64,000 bases of DNA. Origin: Pseudomonas sp. IAC-BECa141. Lineage in GTDB: Bacteria > Pseudomonadota > Gammaproteobacteria > Pseudomonadales > Pseudomonadaceae. The stretch lies in the NCBI RefSeq assembly GCF_020544405.1, contig NZ_CP065410.1, forward strand, positions 5,332,001-5,396,000. Reading direction: 5' to 3'. The notes under the pieces were generated by a model, which had not been told where the DNA came from, searched no databases, and worked only from the letters and a program-made list of their open reading frames with translations. Made by a program: the position numbers and the translations under genes. Below, one piece after another: positions 24,924 through 33,740 of the stretch. The first letter of the stretch is position 1. Every line of letters starts with the position of its first letter.

Positions 24924-26264
24924 TTAAGGCTTACGCTTGCGCGGCCCGGTGTTGAACACCGGCACCTTGCGCACAGGCTTGATCGAAGGCTCCGGCGCCT
25001 GAGTCTCGCCGCTGTCCACCCACTTGCCCAGATTGCGCTTGCCACCGCCACCACCGGAAGCTTTCGGCTTTTTCGGTTTCTTCGGCTTCTTGATCACCTG
25101 ACCACTGGCATCGGTGTCCGGCACACGGTGCTCGGGCACGAAATCCGGCTCGACCTCACGCTTCAATGTACTGCGGGTCAGCATCTCGATCGCCGACAAC
25201 ATGTTCACTTCATCGGCACACACCAGCGAGATCGCCTGACCAGTCGAACCCGCGCGGCCAGTGCGGCCGATACGGTGAATGTAATCCTCGGCAACGATCG
25301 GCAGATCGAAGTTGACCACCAATGGCAGGTCTTCGATATCCAGACCACGGGCCGCCACGTCGGTGGCCACCAGAATCTGCACTTCGCTCAGTTTGAAACG
25401 GTCCAGCGCCCGCTGCCGGGTCGCCTGCGGCTTGTCACCGTGGATGCCGTCGGCGTTAACGCCCAGACCTTGAAGTTTTTCGACCAACGCATCCACACCG
25501 TTGCGAGTCTTGGCGAACACCAGCACCTGCTTCCACTTGTTCTTGCGCATCAGGTGCACGAACAGTTCCGGCTTGCGCTTCTTGTCCACCGTGACAATCC
25601 ACTGCTTGACGGTATTGGCGGCCACGTTGCGCGGGCTGACTTCGATGCTCAGCGGATCGTTGAGCATCTGCCCGGCCAGCAGGCGGATGTCATCGGAGAA
25701 GGTCGCGGAGAACAGCAGCGTCTGACGTTTTTTCGGCAACGCGCGGTAAATGTTCGCCAGCTCTTCGGAAAAGCCCAGGTCGAGCATGCGGTCGGCTTCG
25801 TCCAGCACCAGGGTTTGCAGCTGATTGAACTTCAGCGCGTTCTGGCGGAACAGGTCGAGCAGACGGCCCGGGGTCGCGACCAGCAGATCGACGCCGCCGC
25901 GCAGCTTCATCATCTGCGGGTTGATGCTGACGCCGCCGTACACCGCGTACGTGCGCAGCGGCAGGTTTTCAGCGTACTGGCGCACGGCTTCGTGGACTTG
26001 TTCGGCCAGCTCGCGGGTCGGCACCAGAATCAGCGCACGCACCGAATTGGCGGTGACTTTCGGCCCTTCCATCGCCAGCAGTTGCAGCAGCGGCAAGGCA
26101 AAACCGGCGGTCTTGCCGGTGCCGGTCTGGGCCGCGGCCATCAGGTCACGACCCGCCAGCACGGCCGGTATGGCCTGCGCCTGCACCGGCGTCGGGGTCT
26201 GGTAGCCGAGCTTCTCGAGGGAGCGCAGCAAGGGTTCGATCAGGCCAAGGGTGGCGAAAGTCAT
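24924..26264 (-). CDS. rhlE: DEAD-box RNA helicase
   Basis: A 446-residue ATP-dependent RNA helicase of the RhlE group, which remodels RNA in ribosome assembly and decay. Motifs in order: TPTPVQAQAIP (Q motif), AAQTGTGKTAGF (I), PTRELAEQ (Ia), DEADRMLDLGF (II), SATFS (III), then RGLDIEDLPLVVNFD and HRIGRTGRAG (VI). The C-terminus is a basic lysine- and proline-rich tail (PKKPKKPKASGGGGGKRN) that likely adds RNA affinity. The start at 26264 (MTFATLGLIEP) matches known RhlE proteins; a longer frame to 26300 has no support. Confidence 0.93.
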   Translation of the reverse strand: MTFATLGLIEPLLRSLEKLGYQTPTPVQAQAIPAVLAGRDLMAAAQTGTGKTAGFALPLLQLLAMEGPKVTANSVRALILVPTRELAEQVHEAVRQYAENLPLRTYAVYGGVSINPQMMKLRGGVDLLVATPGRLLDLFRQNALKFNQLQTLVLDEADRMLDLGFSEELANIYRALPKKRQTLLFSATFSDDIRLLAGQMLNDPLSIEVSPRNVAANTVKQWIVTVDKKRKPELFVHLMRKNKWKQVLVFAKTRNGVDALVEKLQGLGVNADGIHGDKPQATRQRALDRFKLSEVQILVATDVAARGLDIEDLPLVVNFDLPIVAEDYIHRIGRTGRAGSTGQAISLVCADEVNMLSAIEMLTRSTLKREVEPDFVPEHRVPDTDASGQVIKKPKKPKKPKASGGGGGKRNLGKWVDSGETQAPEPSIKPVRKVPVFNTGPRKRKP

Positions 26265-26329
26265 GGGAGTACCGTAGGAAAAATCAGAGCGGTTGTGCAA
26301 AACAAGTATGCGATGACGCGCAGTTTACC

Positions 26330-27280
26330 CTAATTCCCACGCTGCTCCGTCGCTATGGCCGTCGTTGGGGCAGCCGGCTCGCTGACCACCGGCAACTGCC
26401 GAGGACGCCGCCACTGCGGCAGACCGATCAGCACCACCGCGCCGATGATCACCAGCATCGCCAGCGCCTCTTCGATGCCGATGGTCTCGCCGACAAACAC
26501 AATCCCCAGCAACACCGCCACCGCCGGGTTCACATAGGCATAACTGGTGGCCGCCGCCGGGCGAACGTTTTTCAACAGATACATGTAGGCGTTGAAGGCG
26601 ATGATCGAGCCGAAGAAGATCAGGTACGCCAGCGCCAGCCAGCCTTCCAGCGGCGGCATGGCTTGCAGGTGTTCGCCACTGGCCGCGCTGCCGATCAGCA
26701 GCACCGCACCGCCCACCAGCATTTCCACGGCACTGGCCATCGCGCCCTGGGGCAATGGCAGGTGTTTGCTCCACACCGAGCCGAACGCCCAGCTCGCCGC
26801 GGCAAAAATCAGCAGCGCCGCGCCCAGCGGGCTCGATTGCAGGTTGGAGCCCATGTTGAGCATCGCGATGCCGATAATCCCCATCACCACCCCGGCCCAC
26901 TCCAGACGGGTGTTGCGCGCCCCCCAGAAATAACCGCAGAGCAAAGTGAACAGCGGCACCGTCGCCACCGCCAGCGCAGCAACGCCCGATGCCACGCCGC
27001 TGTGTTCGGCCAGCGTCACCGCGCCGTTACCGAAACTCAGCAACAGAATCCCGATGATCCCCGCCGCTTTCCACTGCGCCCAGGTCGGCGCCGGTGCCCC
27101 GCGCCAGCGCAGGAAGGCGTACATCAGAGTGCCGGCAATCACGAAGCGCACGCCGCCGAGCATCAGCGGCGGCCAGTATTGGACACCGATGCGGATCACC
27201 AGATAGGTCGATCCCCAAATCACGTACAACGCAAAAAACGCAGCGATCAACGGCAAGGAAAAACGGCGCAGGGCAGACAT
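26330..27280 (-). CDS. EamA-family exporter (YedA-like)
   Basis: A 316-residue drug/metabolite transporter with ten hydrophobic segments and two EamA repeats; the start LPLIAAFFALYVIWGSTYLVIR and GGVRFVIAGTLMYAFLRW are typical of the YedA/RhaT-like exporters of amino acids or amphipathic compounds. The C-terminal 30 residues are polar and probably cytoplasmic. The start at 27280 (MSALRRFSL) is chosen from homology; the frame is open to 27463 but overlaps the Lrp gene. It is divergent from the Lrp-type regulator at 27444, the usual arrangement for an Lrp-controlled exporter, so an amino acid is the likely effector and substrate. Confidence 0.88.
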   Translation of the reverse strand: MSALRRFSLPLIAAFFALYVIWGSTYLVIRIGVQYWPPLMLGGVRFVIAGTLMYAFLRWRGAPAPTWAQWKAAGIIGILLLSFGNGAVTLAEHSGVASGVAALAVATVPLFTLLCGYFWGARNTRLEWAGVVMGIIGIAMLNMGSNLQSSPLGAALLIFAAASWAFGSVWSKHLPLPQGAMASAVEMLVGGAVLLIGSAASGEHLQAMPPLEGWLALAYLIFFGSIIAFNAYMYLLKNVRPAAATSYAYVNPAVAVLLGIVFVGETIGIEEALAMLVIIGAVVLIGLPQWRRPRQLPVVSEPAAPTTAIATEQRGN

Positions 27281-27443
27281 GGGCAACTCGAAAGTCAGAT
27301 TCAGGGGATTGGTTATTCTAGAAAGGCCAACCGCAAAAAATAAGTTACAAAACCTGTTTATAGCGCCGGTACACTTTTGAAAACACGGAGATCGACGGCC
27401 GAAACCGCGATTTCGAAAGTCTGCCATTTTCAGGAGTCCGACC

Positions 27444-27896
27444 TTGGACAAATACGACCGCATGCTGCTCAGCGCCCTGCTCGAAAACGGTCGCGCGTCC
27501 TACGCCGACCTCGCCCGCAAAGTGAACCTCTCCGCCCCCGCCGTCGCCGAGCGCGTGGCCAAACTCGAGGCCAGCGGCGTCATCACCGGCTACTCGGCCA
27601 AAGTCGACATGGCCAGGCTCGGCCTGCCGATCCAGTGCGTCATCGAACTGCGCCTGAACCAGCACGGCAATCCGAAGGTGTACGAGGAGCTGATCAGTAT
27701 CCCGCAACTGACCGAATGCCACCGCGTCACCGGCGACCCGTGCGTGATCATGCAGGCCGCCGTGGGCTCGATGACCGAGCTGGAAGAGCTGATCAACCGG
27801 CTGGCGAAATTCGGGTTCAGCAAGACGTCGATCGTGTTGTCGAGTGCGATAGAGAAGCGGGTGCCGCTGGGGCATATCGAGGGCAACGGAAAGTAA
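27444..27896 (+). CDS. Lrp/AsnC-family regulator
   Basis: A 150-residue feast/famine regulator: helix-turn-helix at about residues 5-55 (YDRMLLSALLENGRASYADLARKVNLSAPAVAERVAKLE split by the turn) and an RAM effector domain from 65 to 145 (QCVIELRLNQHG, HRVTGDPCVIMQAAV). It starts at TTG, 27444, with CAGGAGT six bases upstream; there is no ATG that would keep the first helix. It is divergent from the EamA exporter and likely controls it in response to an amino acid. Confidence 0.9.
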   Translation: MDKYDRMLLSALLENGRASYADLARKVNLSAPAVAERVAKLEASGVITGYSAKVDMARLGLPIQCVIELRLNQHGNPKVYEELISIPQLTECHRVTGDPCVIMQAAVGSMTELEELINRLAKFGFSKTSIVLSSAIEKRVPLGHIEGNGK

Positions 27897-27909
27897 CCTT
27901 CCCGTCCCG

Positions 27910-28018
27910 CTCGTTCCCACGCTCTGCGTGGGAATGCCTCAACGGACGCTCTGCGTTCGGCTTTGGAAGGGACGCGGAGCGTCCCGGGCTGCATTCCCAC
28001 GCGGAGCGTGGGAACGAT
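27910..28018. repeat. Second repeat family, nested inverted repeat
   Basis: An element with outer arms CGTTCCCACGCTCTGCGTGG and its reverse complement, and inner arms built on GGACGCTCTGCGT and GACGCGGAGCGTCC. A second copy of the same layout is at 34980-35092. Unlike the REP pairs, each outer arm is itself a palindrome (CCCACGC-TCT-GCGTGGG). It lies between the Lrp gene and the convergent exonuclease gene. Confidence 0.85.
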
Positions 28019-28074
28019 CAACACACAATTCAATACCGCAAGATAATCCTTGAACCGGTCGATCCCGTCGGCTG

Positions 28075-28680
28075 TCAGCGATATCGACTCAAGGTTTCGC
28101 CAACCTTCGCGGCGGGGACTTTCTGCAATTTGCACAACAAATCATGGCTCAACTCCCGCACCCCATGCTTCTGCCGCAACTCATCCGCCAGATGCGCAAG
28201 CAAATTCGCCGCCATCTCCGCATCCGCCATCGCCCTGTGCGCCTGGCCGGTATGCGGCAGTTGGGCGAAGGTAGTGAGCGTACCGAGCTTGTGGTTCGGC
28301 GCCGCCGGCATCAAACGACGAGCCAGTAGCAGCGAACAGGCAAAGTTCTGCAAACGGGTGCGTTTGATCCGGCCCAGTTCGAAGTCCCAGAACTTCTGGT
28401 CAAACGCGGCGTTGTGCGCCAACAGGGGCGTGCAGCCGACGAATTCGTTGACTTCGTTCATCACCTGTTCGGCCGAAGGCGCGGTGCGCAGCATGGCGTT
28501 GCTGATGCCGGTGAGTTGTTCGATGAAGGCCGGGACGCGGACGCCGGCGTTCATCAGGCTCTGGTAACGCTCGACGATGCGGCCGTTTTCCAGCATGACC
28601 ACGGCGATTTCCGTGGCCCGGCAGCTGCTGCTCGGCGAGATGCCGGTGGTTTCAAAGTCGATGACTGCAATGCGTTCCAA
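28075..28680 (-). CDS. DnaQ-like 3'-5' exonuclease
   Basis: A 201-residue DEDD exonuclease. ExoI IAVIDFETTGI is at the very N-terminus, ExoII LLAHNAAFDQKFWDFEL near residue 88, and ExoIII HRAMADAEMAANLLAHL near 147, giving the DEDDh set Asp, Glu, Asp, His, Asp. Such stand-alone proteins trim single strands of DNA or RNA in repair or turnover. The start is a TTG at 28680, since the ExoI motif begins at the third residue and no ATG precedes it in frame; GGAG lies about ten bases upstream. Confidence 0.92.
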   Translation of the reverse strand: MERIAVIDFETTGISPSSSCRATEIAVVMLENGRIVERYQSLMNAGVRVPAFIEQLTGISNAMLRTAPSAEQVMNEVNEFVGCTPLLAHNAAFDQKFWDFELGRIKRTRLQNFACSLLLARRLMPAAPNHKLGTLTTFAQLPHTGQAHRAMADAEMAANLLAHLADELRQKHGVRELSHDLLCKLQKVPAAKVGETLSRYR

Positions 28681-28720
28681 ACCGGGTGGTACTCCGTTTA
28701 AATCAATTCTTGAGCAGGGC

Positions 28721-29200
28721 TCAATTTTTCAACAGCAGTGCGCCTTCGATCGGCACGTAACGGCTGGCGGCGCGGATCAGCGAGTTGGCGGTCAGGCCGG
28801 GAACGCCATAGGCCACCGCTTGTACGCCGTGTTTGTTGATGATGCGTTCGAGCAGCATGTCGAAATCGCCATCACCTGAGGCCAGGACGATTTCGTCGAC
28901 GTGGTCGGCGGCGTCCATGATGTCGAGGGTGATGCCCACGTCCCAGTCGCCCTTGGCCGAGCCGTCGCTGCGCTGGATGTAGGGTTTGAGTTTCACGGTG
29001 AAACCGAGGTTGCGCAGGATCTGCTGGAACTGCTGCTGTTTGCTGTCGCCCCGGTCGATCGCATAGGCGTAGGCCTCGACGATCTGCCCGTGCTGGCTGA
29101 CATCCGCCCACAGCGCCGCGTAGTTGAAGTGGCAACCATAGGCCTGACGCACGGTGTAGTAGAGGTTCTGCACATCGGCGAACACTGCGATTTTTTTCAC
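28721..29200 (-). CDS. NYN-domain (LabA/DUF88-like) protein
   Basis: A 159-residue NYN/PIN-like protein. It shows VFADVQNLYY (first acidic residue and asparagine), GDWDVGITLDIMD (about residue 85) and VLASGDGDFDMLLERI (about 105), the acidic cluster that binds metal in this nuclease-like family. LabA/DUF88 proteins are thought to cleave RNA; the role here is unknown. The start is a GTG at 29200 with AGGA six bases upstream. It ends 40 bases before the exonuclease start on the same strand, so the two nuclease-like proteins may be one transcript. Confidence 0.88.
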   Translation of the reverse strand: MKKIAVFADVQNLYYTVRQAYGCHFNYAALWADVSQHGQIVEAYAYAIDRGDSKQQQFQQILRNLGFTVKLKPYIQRSDGSAKGDWDVGITLDIMDAADHVDEIVLASGDGDFDMLLERIINKHGVQAVAYGVPGLTANSLIRAASRYVPIEGALLLKN

Positions 29201-29303
29201 CGGAGTTCCTGTGAGCGCTGACGCGCATGAGCCGGATCAGGCACCAGGCCCGAAAAAGGCGCTCAGTATGCCAGCCCGAAGGAAGGTTCCGCGAATAATC
29301 GGC

Positions 29304-29325
29304 CCGGGGCGATCAGGCGCCCCGG
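29304..29325 (-). terminator. Hairpin after the DUF2076 gene
   Basis: Stem CCGGGGCG / CGCCCCGG with a six-base loop, 12 bases downstream of the DUF2076 stop on the minus strand. No T-run follows, so termination would depend on other signals. Confidence 0.45.
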
Positions 29326-29337
29326 ACGAATGGTGAA

Positions 29338-30096
29338 TCAGACGAAGGAATCGTCGTCATCGAAGAACGATGAGTTGTCATCGCTGTAGTCGGTGTCGGT
29401 GAAGCCGCCCTGATCATTACCGTAGGAGTCGTTGTTGGCCATACGCTGGTCATCGCCCCAACCGTTGTTGCTCTGGTCGTTGACCTGGGCCGGCTCTTCC
29501 TTGATGACTTCGACGATTTCTTCCGGCTGCTGATTGTGATGGAACAGGCTGCTGATGCCTTGTGCCAGCATCACGCCACCCGCCACGCCGGCAGCGGTTT
29601 TCAGGGCGCCGCCGAGAAAGCTGCTGCCGGCCGCCGGGGCTGCTTGCTGCTGACCATAACCCGGTGGTGGCGCGCCGAAGTTCTGTTGCGGCGCGGGCGC
29701 ACCGAAGTTCTGCTGCGGTGCCGGCTCACGCCAGCCGCCGGTGGACGTCGGGGCGCTCTGGGTCGGCGCCGGGCGCGAGCTGCTGCCACCGAAGATGCTC
29801 GACAGGAAGCCACCGCCGCTGGAGGCCGGCGGCGCGCTCTGCGCCTTGGCCGATTGCAGTTCGGCCTGCAATTGCTTGACCTGTTGAGTCAGTTGCTTGT
29901 TTTGTTCGTCGAGGCTCTTGAGGGCAGCCTCCTGCACCAGAATCGCCTGGGTCATGAAATAACCTGCGGCCGGCTGGCGCGTCAGGTGTTCCTTGATCCG
30001 CGCCTCAGCCTGGGCGTCGCGCGGGGCTGCCTCCGTTTCGGCCTGCTGCAGCCGGGAAAACAGTCCATCGATCAGGGTTTGTTCTTCGCTGTTCAT
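29338..30096 (-). CDS. DUF2076 protein
   Basis: A 252-residue DUF2076 protein. Residues 1-85 are the conserved helical domain (NSEEQTLIDGLFSRLQQAE, IKEHLTRQPAAGYFMTQAILVQE) ending in a coiled coil; the middle is low complexity, rich in Pro, Gln, Ala and Gly with repeats of PAPQQNFGAP; a hydrophobic stretch AAGVAGGVMLAQGISSLF near 175-195 could be membrane-associated; the C-terminus is highly acidic (DNSSFFDDDDSFV). The family is sometimes called periplasmic ligand-binding sensor, but no signal peptide is seen. Function unknown. GAGG five bases before the ATG supports the start. Confidence 0.88.
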   Translation of the reverse strand: MNSEEQTLIDGLFSRLQQAETEAAPRDAQAEARIKEHLTRQPAAGYFMTQAILVQEAALKSLDEQNKQLTQQVKQLQAELQSAKAQSAPPASSGGGFLSSIFGGSSSRPAPTQSAPTSTGGWREPAPQQNFGAPAPQQNFGAPPPGYGQQQAAPAAGSSFLGGALKTAAGVAGGVMLAQGISSLFHHNQQPEEIVEVIKEEPAQVNDQSNNGWGDDQRMANNDSYGNDQGGFTDTDYSDDNSSFFDDDDSFV

Positions 30097-30274
30097 GGCG
30101 ACCTCGTAGATTGCCGGGGATAACGTTGCCCTCGTCCACGTCGGAGGAGGCGCTCCTCTGTAATGGAGGCAGCAACAGAATGTTTCAATAACCTTTACCG
30201 AACGTTTACGTTTGCGCAGCGAAACGGATCATCGGTTAAAGTGAGCCACTGTTTTTGACCTGCGATACCGACTG

Positions 30275-30949
30275 ATGAATGCCTTCGATGTGCTGCGCGA
30301 CTCCCTGTATTTCTTCAAACGCAATCTGGGCCGGATCGTCCAGTTGTGTCTGCCGCTGGTGATTTTCGAAGCCGCGCTGCAACAGGTGGTCGACCATGCC
30401 AGCGACCCGGACGGTTACTCGGCCATCAGCGTGATCGTCGGCCTGCTGGTGTATCCGTTGTACACCGCCGCGCTGATCCTGTTTCTCGATGCCCGCACCC
30501 GCGGCGAATCCCCGCAAACCCGCGATTTGCTGGCGATGGCCGCTCGCCTGTGGCCGCGCTTTGCCGTTCTTACTGCGCTGAACACGTTGCTGATCCTGCT
30601 CGGACTGTCGCTGTATTTCCTGCCGGGGCTGTGGCTGATGGTCACTCTGGCTTTCGGTGAATACCTGCTGGTGCTGCGCGGTTATGGTCCGTTGCAGGCG
30701 ATGAAGGAAAGCCTGCGTCTGAGCCGTGGGCATTTTCTGCGAATTCTGGTGTGCATCCTGTGTGTGATGGGGCCGCTGTGGTTGCTCAAGGGCCTGACTT
30801 TGCAGGTCTATCCCGATCCGCAGAATCCGTTGATCGCAGTGCTGATCGACAGTGGCCACAGCTTCCTGCAACTGTTCACCAGCGTGGTGCTGTTCCGCCT
30901 GTTCATGCTGATCAGCGAATTGCCCGACAAACGTGACGGAATGGTCTGA
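30275..30949 (+). CDS. YciC-family (UPF0259) membrane protein
   Basis: A 224-residue inner-membrane protein of the UPF0259/YciC family with about six hydrophobic segments (LGRIVQLCLPLVIFEAAL, ISVIVGLLVYPLYTAALILF, FAVLTALNTLLILLGLSLYF, and three further on) and the cytoplasmic motif GPLQAMKESLRLSRGHF between the fourth and fifth. A role in envelope homeostasis has been discussed for the family, no activity is known. No clear ribosome site is visible at 30275. The endonuclease-like gene follows on the same strand after 74 bases. Confidence 0.88.
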   Translation: MNAFDVLRDSLYFFKRNLGRIVQLCLPLVIFEAALQQVVDHASDPDGYSAISVIVGLLVYPLYTAALILFLDARTRGESPQTRDLLAMAARLWPRFAVLTALNTLLILLGLSLYFLPGLWLMVTLAFGEYLLVLRGYGPLQAMKESLRLSRGHFLRILVCILCVMGPLWLLKGLTLQVYPDPQNPLIAVLIDSGHSFLQLFTSVVLFRLFMLISELPDKRDGMV

Positions 30950-31023
30950 CCGCTCGGCGCTTGGGTGACGCGGCAGGTCTCGGGTATGCTCGGGACCACT
31001 TCCGTATCGCTACAAGCCGAGCC

Positions 31024-32100
31024 ATGACCCGTCTACTGCGCTACATCCTGTTGCCCCTATTGCTCGCCTCCGCCCTGATCGGCACGCTGATCTACAGCCT
31101 GACCTGGCGCCCGGACGCCCGGGAAACCCTGCCGGTCAGCTGCACCGGGCAACCGCCGACGCTGGTGCCCGGCCAGGCTTTGAAGGTCATGACCTGGAAC
31201 GTGCAATACCTGGCCGGCAAGCGCTACGTGTTCTGGAATGATCTGGCGCAAGGCGACGACGAAGCCCCGACCCCGGAAGACATGGCGTTCAGCCTCGATG
31301 AAGTGGCGCGGGTTATCCGCGACGAACAGCCCGACGTGGTGCTGTTGCAGGAACTCGATGACGGCGCCAAGGCCAGCGACTATCAGAACCAGCTCAAGCT
31401 GCTGCAGGAGCGCCTGACCGACCTCTACCCGTGCAGCGCTCACGCCTTTGACTGGAAGGCCGATTTCGTCCCGGATCCGCACATTTTCGGCAGCGTCGGC
31501 CGGCAACTCGCCACCCTCAGCCGCTACCGCATCGAACACGCCGAACGCCTGCAATTGCCGGTGCAGCCGGCGAACATCATCAGCCGTCAGTTCCAGCCGA
31601 AAGACGCCTTGCTCGCCACCACTCTGCCGCTCAGCGATGGCGGGCAACTGGTGGTGTTCAACACCCATCTGGATCGCGCCACGCAGCCGGACGACACCTT
31701 GCAGGCACAGGTGACAGCGGTGGCCAAGGTCCTCGACAAACACGAAAGCCAAGGCACGCCGTGGCTGATCGGTGGCGACTTCAACCTGTTGCCGCTCGGC
31801 CAGTACCGGCGTCTGCCGGTCGAACAGCGCACGCCCTACTCCGTGGACAGTGCGCTGCACCTGTTGTGGGACAGATACCCGATGATCCCGACCAACAATG
31901 AAGCCGGCGGCATCGACCGCGCCAAATGGTTGACCCACTACCCCAACGATCCCGGCTTGAATGGTCCGGATCGCACGGTCGATTACCTGTTCTACAGCCC
32001 GAAGATCAAACGGGTCGAAGCCACGGTGCGGCAAGACGATACCTTGCGCATTTCCGATCATTTGCCGGTGATTGCGAAGTTCCTCCTGCCACCCAACTGA
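31024..32100 (+). CDS. Endonuclease/exonuclease/phosphatase family protein
   Basis: A 358-residue EEP-superfamily phosphoesterase with a single N-terminal membrane anchor (LLRYILLPLLLASALIGTLIY). Catalytic motifs: KVMTWNVQYLAG (Asn, about residue 58), DVVLLQELDDG (Glu, about 107), FNTHLDRAT (His, about 217), IGGDFNLLP (Asp and Asn, about 249) and a final RISDHLPVIAKF (Asp-His). The set is complete, so it should hydrolyse a phosphodiester, outside the cytoplasm given the anchor; the substrate may be a nucleic acid, phospholipid or inositol phosphate. The start MTRLLR at 31024 follows GCCATG. Confidence 0.88.
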   Translation: MTRLLRYILLPLLLASALIGTLIYSLTWRPDARETLPVSCTGQPPTLVPGQALKVMTWNVQYLAGKRYVFWNDLAQGDDEAPTPEDMAFSLDEVARVIRDEQPDVVLLQELDDGAKASDYQNQLKLLQERLTDLYPCSAHAFDWKADFVPDPHIFGSVGRQLATLSRYRIEHAERLQLPVQPANIISRQFQPKDALLATTLPLSDGGQLVVFNTHLDRATQPDDTLQAQVTAVAKVLDKHESQGTPWLIGGDFNLLPLGQYRRLPVEQRTPYSVDSALHLLWDRYPMIPTNNEAGGIDRAKWLTHYPNDPGLNGPDRTVDYLFYSPKIKRVEATVRQDDTLRISDHLPVIAKFLLPPN

Positions 32101-32102
32101 CC

Positions 32103-32939
32103 TCAATGAGCCTCTTCGAGATCGTCGTGCAACAACCCGAAGATCTGCCGTTTCATGTCGATGAACGAGCGCTCCATCACCATGTCCAGCGTGCGCGGAC
32201 GTTCGATCGGCACATCGAGAATCTGCTTGATCCGCCCAGGCCTGGCGCCCATCACATACACCCGGTCGCCCAGCAGGATCGCTTCGTCGATGTCGTGGGT
32301 GACGAACAGCACGGTCTTCTTGCTGTTGCCCCACACCCGCAATAACAGTTGCTGCATTTGCAGACGGGTCTGGCTGTCGAGGGCACCGAAGGGTTCGTCC
32401 ATCAGCAGGATCTGCGGGTCGTTGGCCAGGGCCCGGGCAATCGCCACCCGCTGCATCATGCCGCCGGACAACTGCTTGGCGTAGTTGTCGGCAAATCCCG
32501 ACAGGCCGACTTCGTGCACATAGTGATCGACGATCTCCTTGCGTTTCGCTGCCGGCATGCCCCGGCGCTTGAGGCCGAACTCGACGTTCTGCCGCACGGT
32601 CAGCCACGGGAACAGCGTGTAGCTCTGGAACACCATCCCGCGATCCGCGCCGGGGCCCTGCACTTGCTGGCCGCCGACATAAATCTCGCCAGAGGTTGGC
32701 TCGGCCAGGCCGGCGGTGAGGTACAGCAGGCTCGACTTGCCGCAGCCCGATGGCCCGACCAGCACCGCGAACTGCTGATCCGGCACTTCGAACGACACTT
32801 CTTCAAGCGCGGTGAAGGTTCCGCCGCCGGGCTTGGTGTAGCGCAGGCTGACCTTGTCCACCTGCAACCTTGGCGCAGCGTGTGCCGGTACAGCGACCGG
32901 CTCGATGAAACGACGGTTGGCAGCGGTTACTGAGCCCAT
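32103..32939 (-). CDS. ABC transporter ATPase (taurine/nitrate type)
   Basis: A 278-residue ATP-binding subunit of the TauB/SsuB/NrtD class. Walker A GPSGCGKSSLLYL is at about residue 60, the signature LSGGMMQRVAIARAL near 157, Walker B ILLMDEPFGALDS near 177, and the H-loop FVTHDIDEAI near 213. The first 25 residues are a non-conserved extension. The start overlaps the permease stop by 13 bases. With the next two genes it forms a complete importer, order substrate-binding protein, permease, ATPase in transcription. Confidence 0.93.
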   Translation of the reverse strand: MGSVTAANRRFIEPVAVPAHAAPRLQVDKVSLRYTKPGGGTFTALEEVSFEVPDQQFAVLVGPSGCGKSSLLYLTAGLAEPTSGEIYVGGQQVQGPGADRGMVFQSYTLFPWLTVRQNVEFGLKRRGMPAAKRKEIVDHYVHEVGLSGFADNYAKQLSGGMMQRVAIARALANDPQILLMDEPFGALDSQTRLQMQQLLLRVWGNSKKTVLFVTHDIDEAILLGDRVYVMGARPGRIKQILDVPIERPRTLDMVMERSFIDMKRQIFGLLHDDLEEAH

Positions 32940-33730
32940 GCGGCAATCCTCAAACGCAAGAAGCGAAACAGTTGATCGGTGACCAGGCCGAGCAGGCCGA
33001 TGATCGCGATGGCGAGAAAAATCACATCCACCTGAAAGCCGCGCATGGCCTTGAGACTCAAGTAGCCGAGGCCGCTGGACGCGGCGACCAGTTCGGCGAC
33101 CACCAGATAGGTCCAGGCCCAGCCCATGGTCACCCGCAAGGTGTCGAGCACGCCGGGTAACGACGCCGGGGCGATCACATGCAGCACCGCGTCACGCCGG
33201 TTGGAGCCGAGGGTGTAGGAGGCGTTGATCAAGTCCTTGGAGATGCCTTTGGACACGTCGGCGATCATCACCAGTTGCTGGAAGAACACGCCGAAGATGA
33301 TCACCGACACCCGTTGCTCCAGACCGATGCCGATCCACAGGATGAACAGCGGCACGAACGAGGTCACCGGCAGGTAGCGGATGAAGTTGACCAGCGGTTC
33401 GAGGAACGCCTGGACGATGCGGAAGCTGCCCATCAGCAAGCCCAGCGGCACAGCCACCAGCGACGACACGATGAAACCGACCATCACCACTTCGACACTG
33501 GCCCAGACATGCTGGCCAAGAGTGCCGTCGCGGCTGAGGCGCACGGCGGCCTCAACCACCCCGCCGGGCGTGGGCAGGAACATCCCCGGCACGATGCCGC
33601 CGTAGGACAACCCGGCCCACAGGCCGACCAGCAACACCCAGGCCAGACCGCTGGCGCTCCACACCACCGGCACCGGCAATCCGGTCTTCGGCGTGATGCA
33701 GCGGCTCAGCCATGAATTGCGCTTGAACAT
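32927..33730 (-). CDS. ABC transporter permease (TauC/SsuC type)
   Basis: A 267-residue membrane subunit of the nitrate/sulfonate/taurine class with six helices; the coupling segment EAA-like motif is NASYTLGSNRRDAVLHVIAPASLPGVL (about residue 160). The start at 33730 has AGGAGA six bases upstream. Ten bases separate it from the substrate-binding protein gene. Confidence 0.93.
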   Translation of the reverse strand: MFKRNSWLSRCITPKTGLPVPVVWSASGLAWVLLVGLWAGLSYGGIVPGMFLPTPGGVVEAAVRLSRDGTLGQHVWASVEVVMVGFIVSSLVAVPLGLLMGSFRIVQAFLEPLVNFIRYLPVTSFVPLFILWIGIGLEQRVSVIIFGVFFQQLVMIADVSKGISKDLINASYTLGSNRRDAVLHVIAPASLPGVLDTLRVTMGWAWTYLVVAELVAASSGLGYLSLKAMRGFQVDVIFLAIAIIGLLGLVTDQLFRFLRLRIAAWAQ

Positions 33731-33740
33731 GACCAGTCTC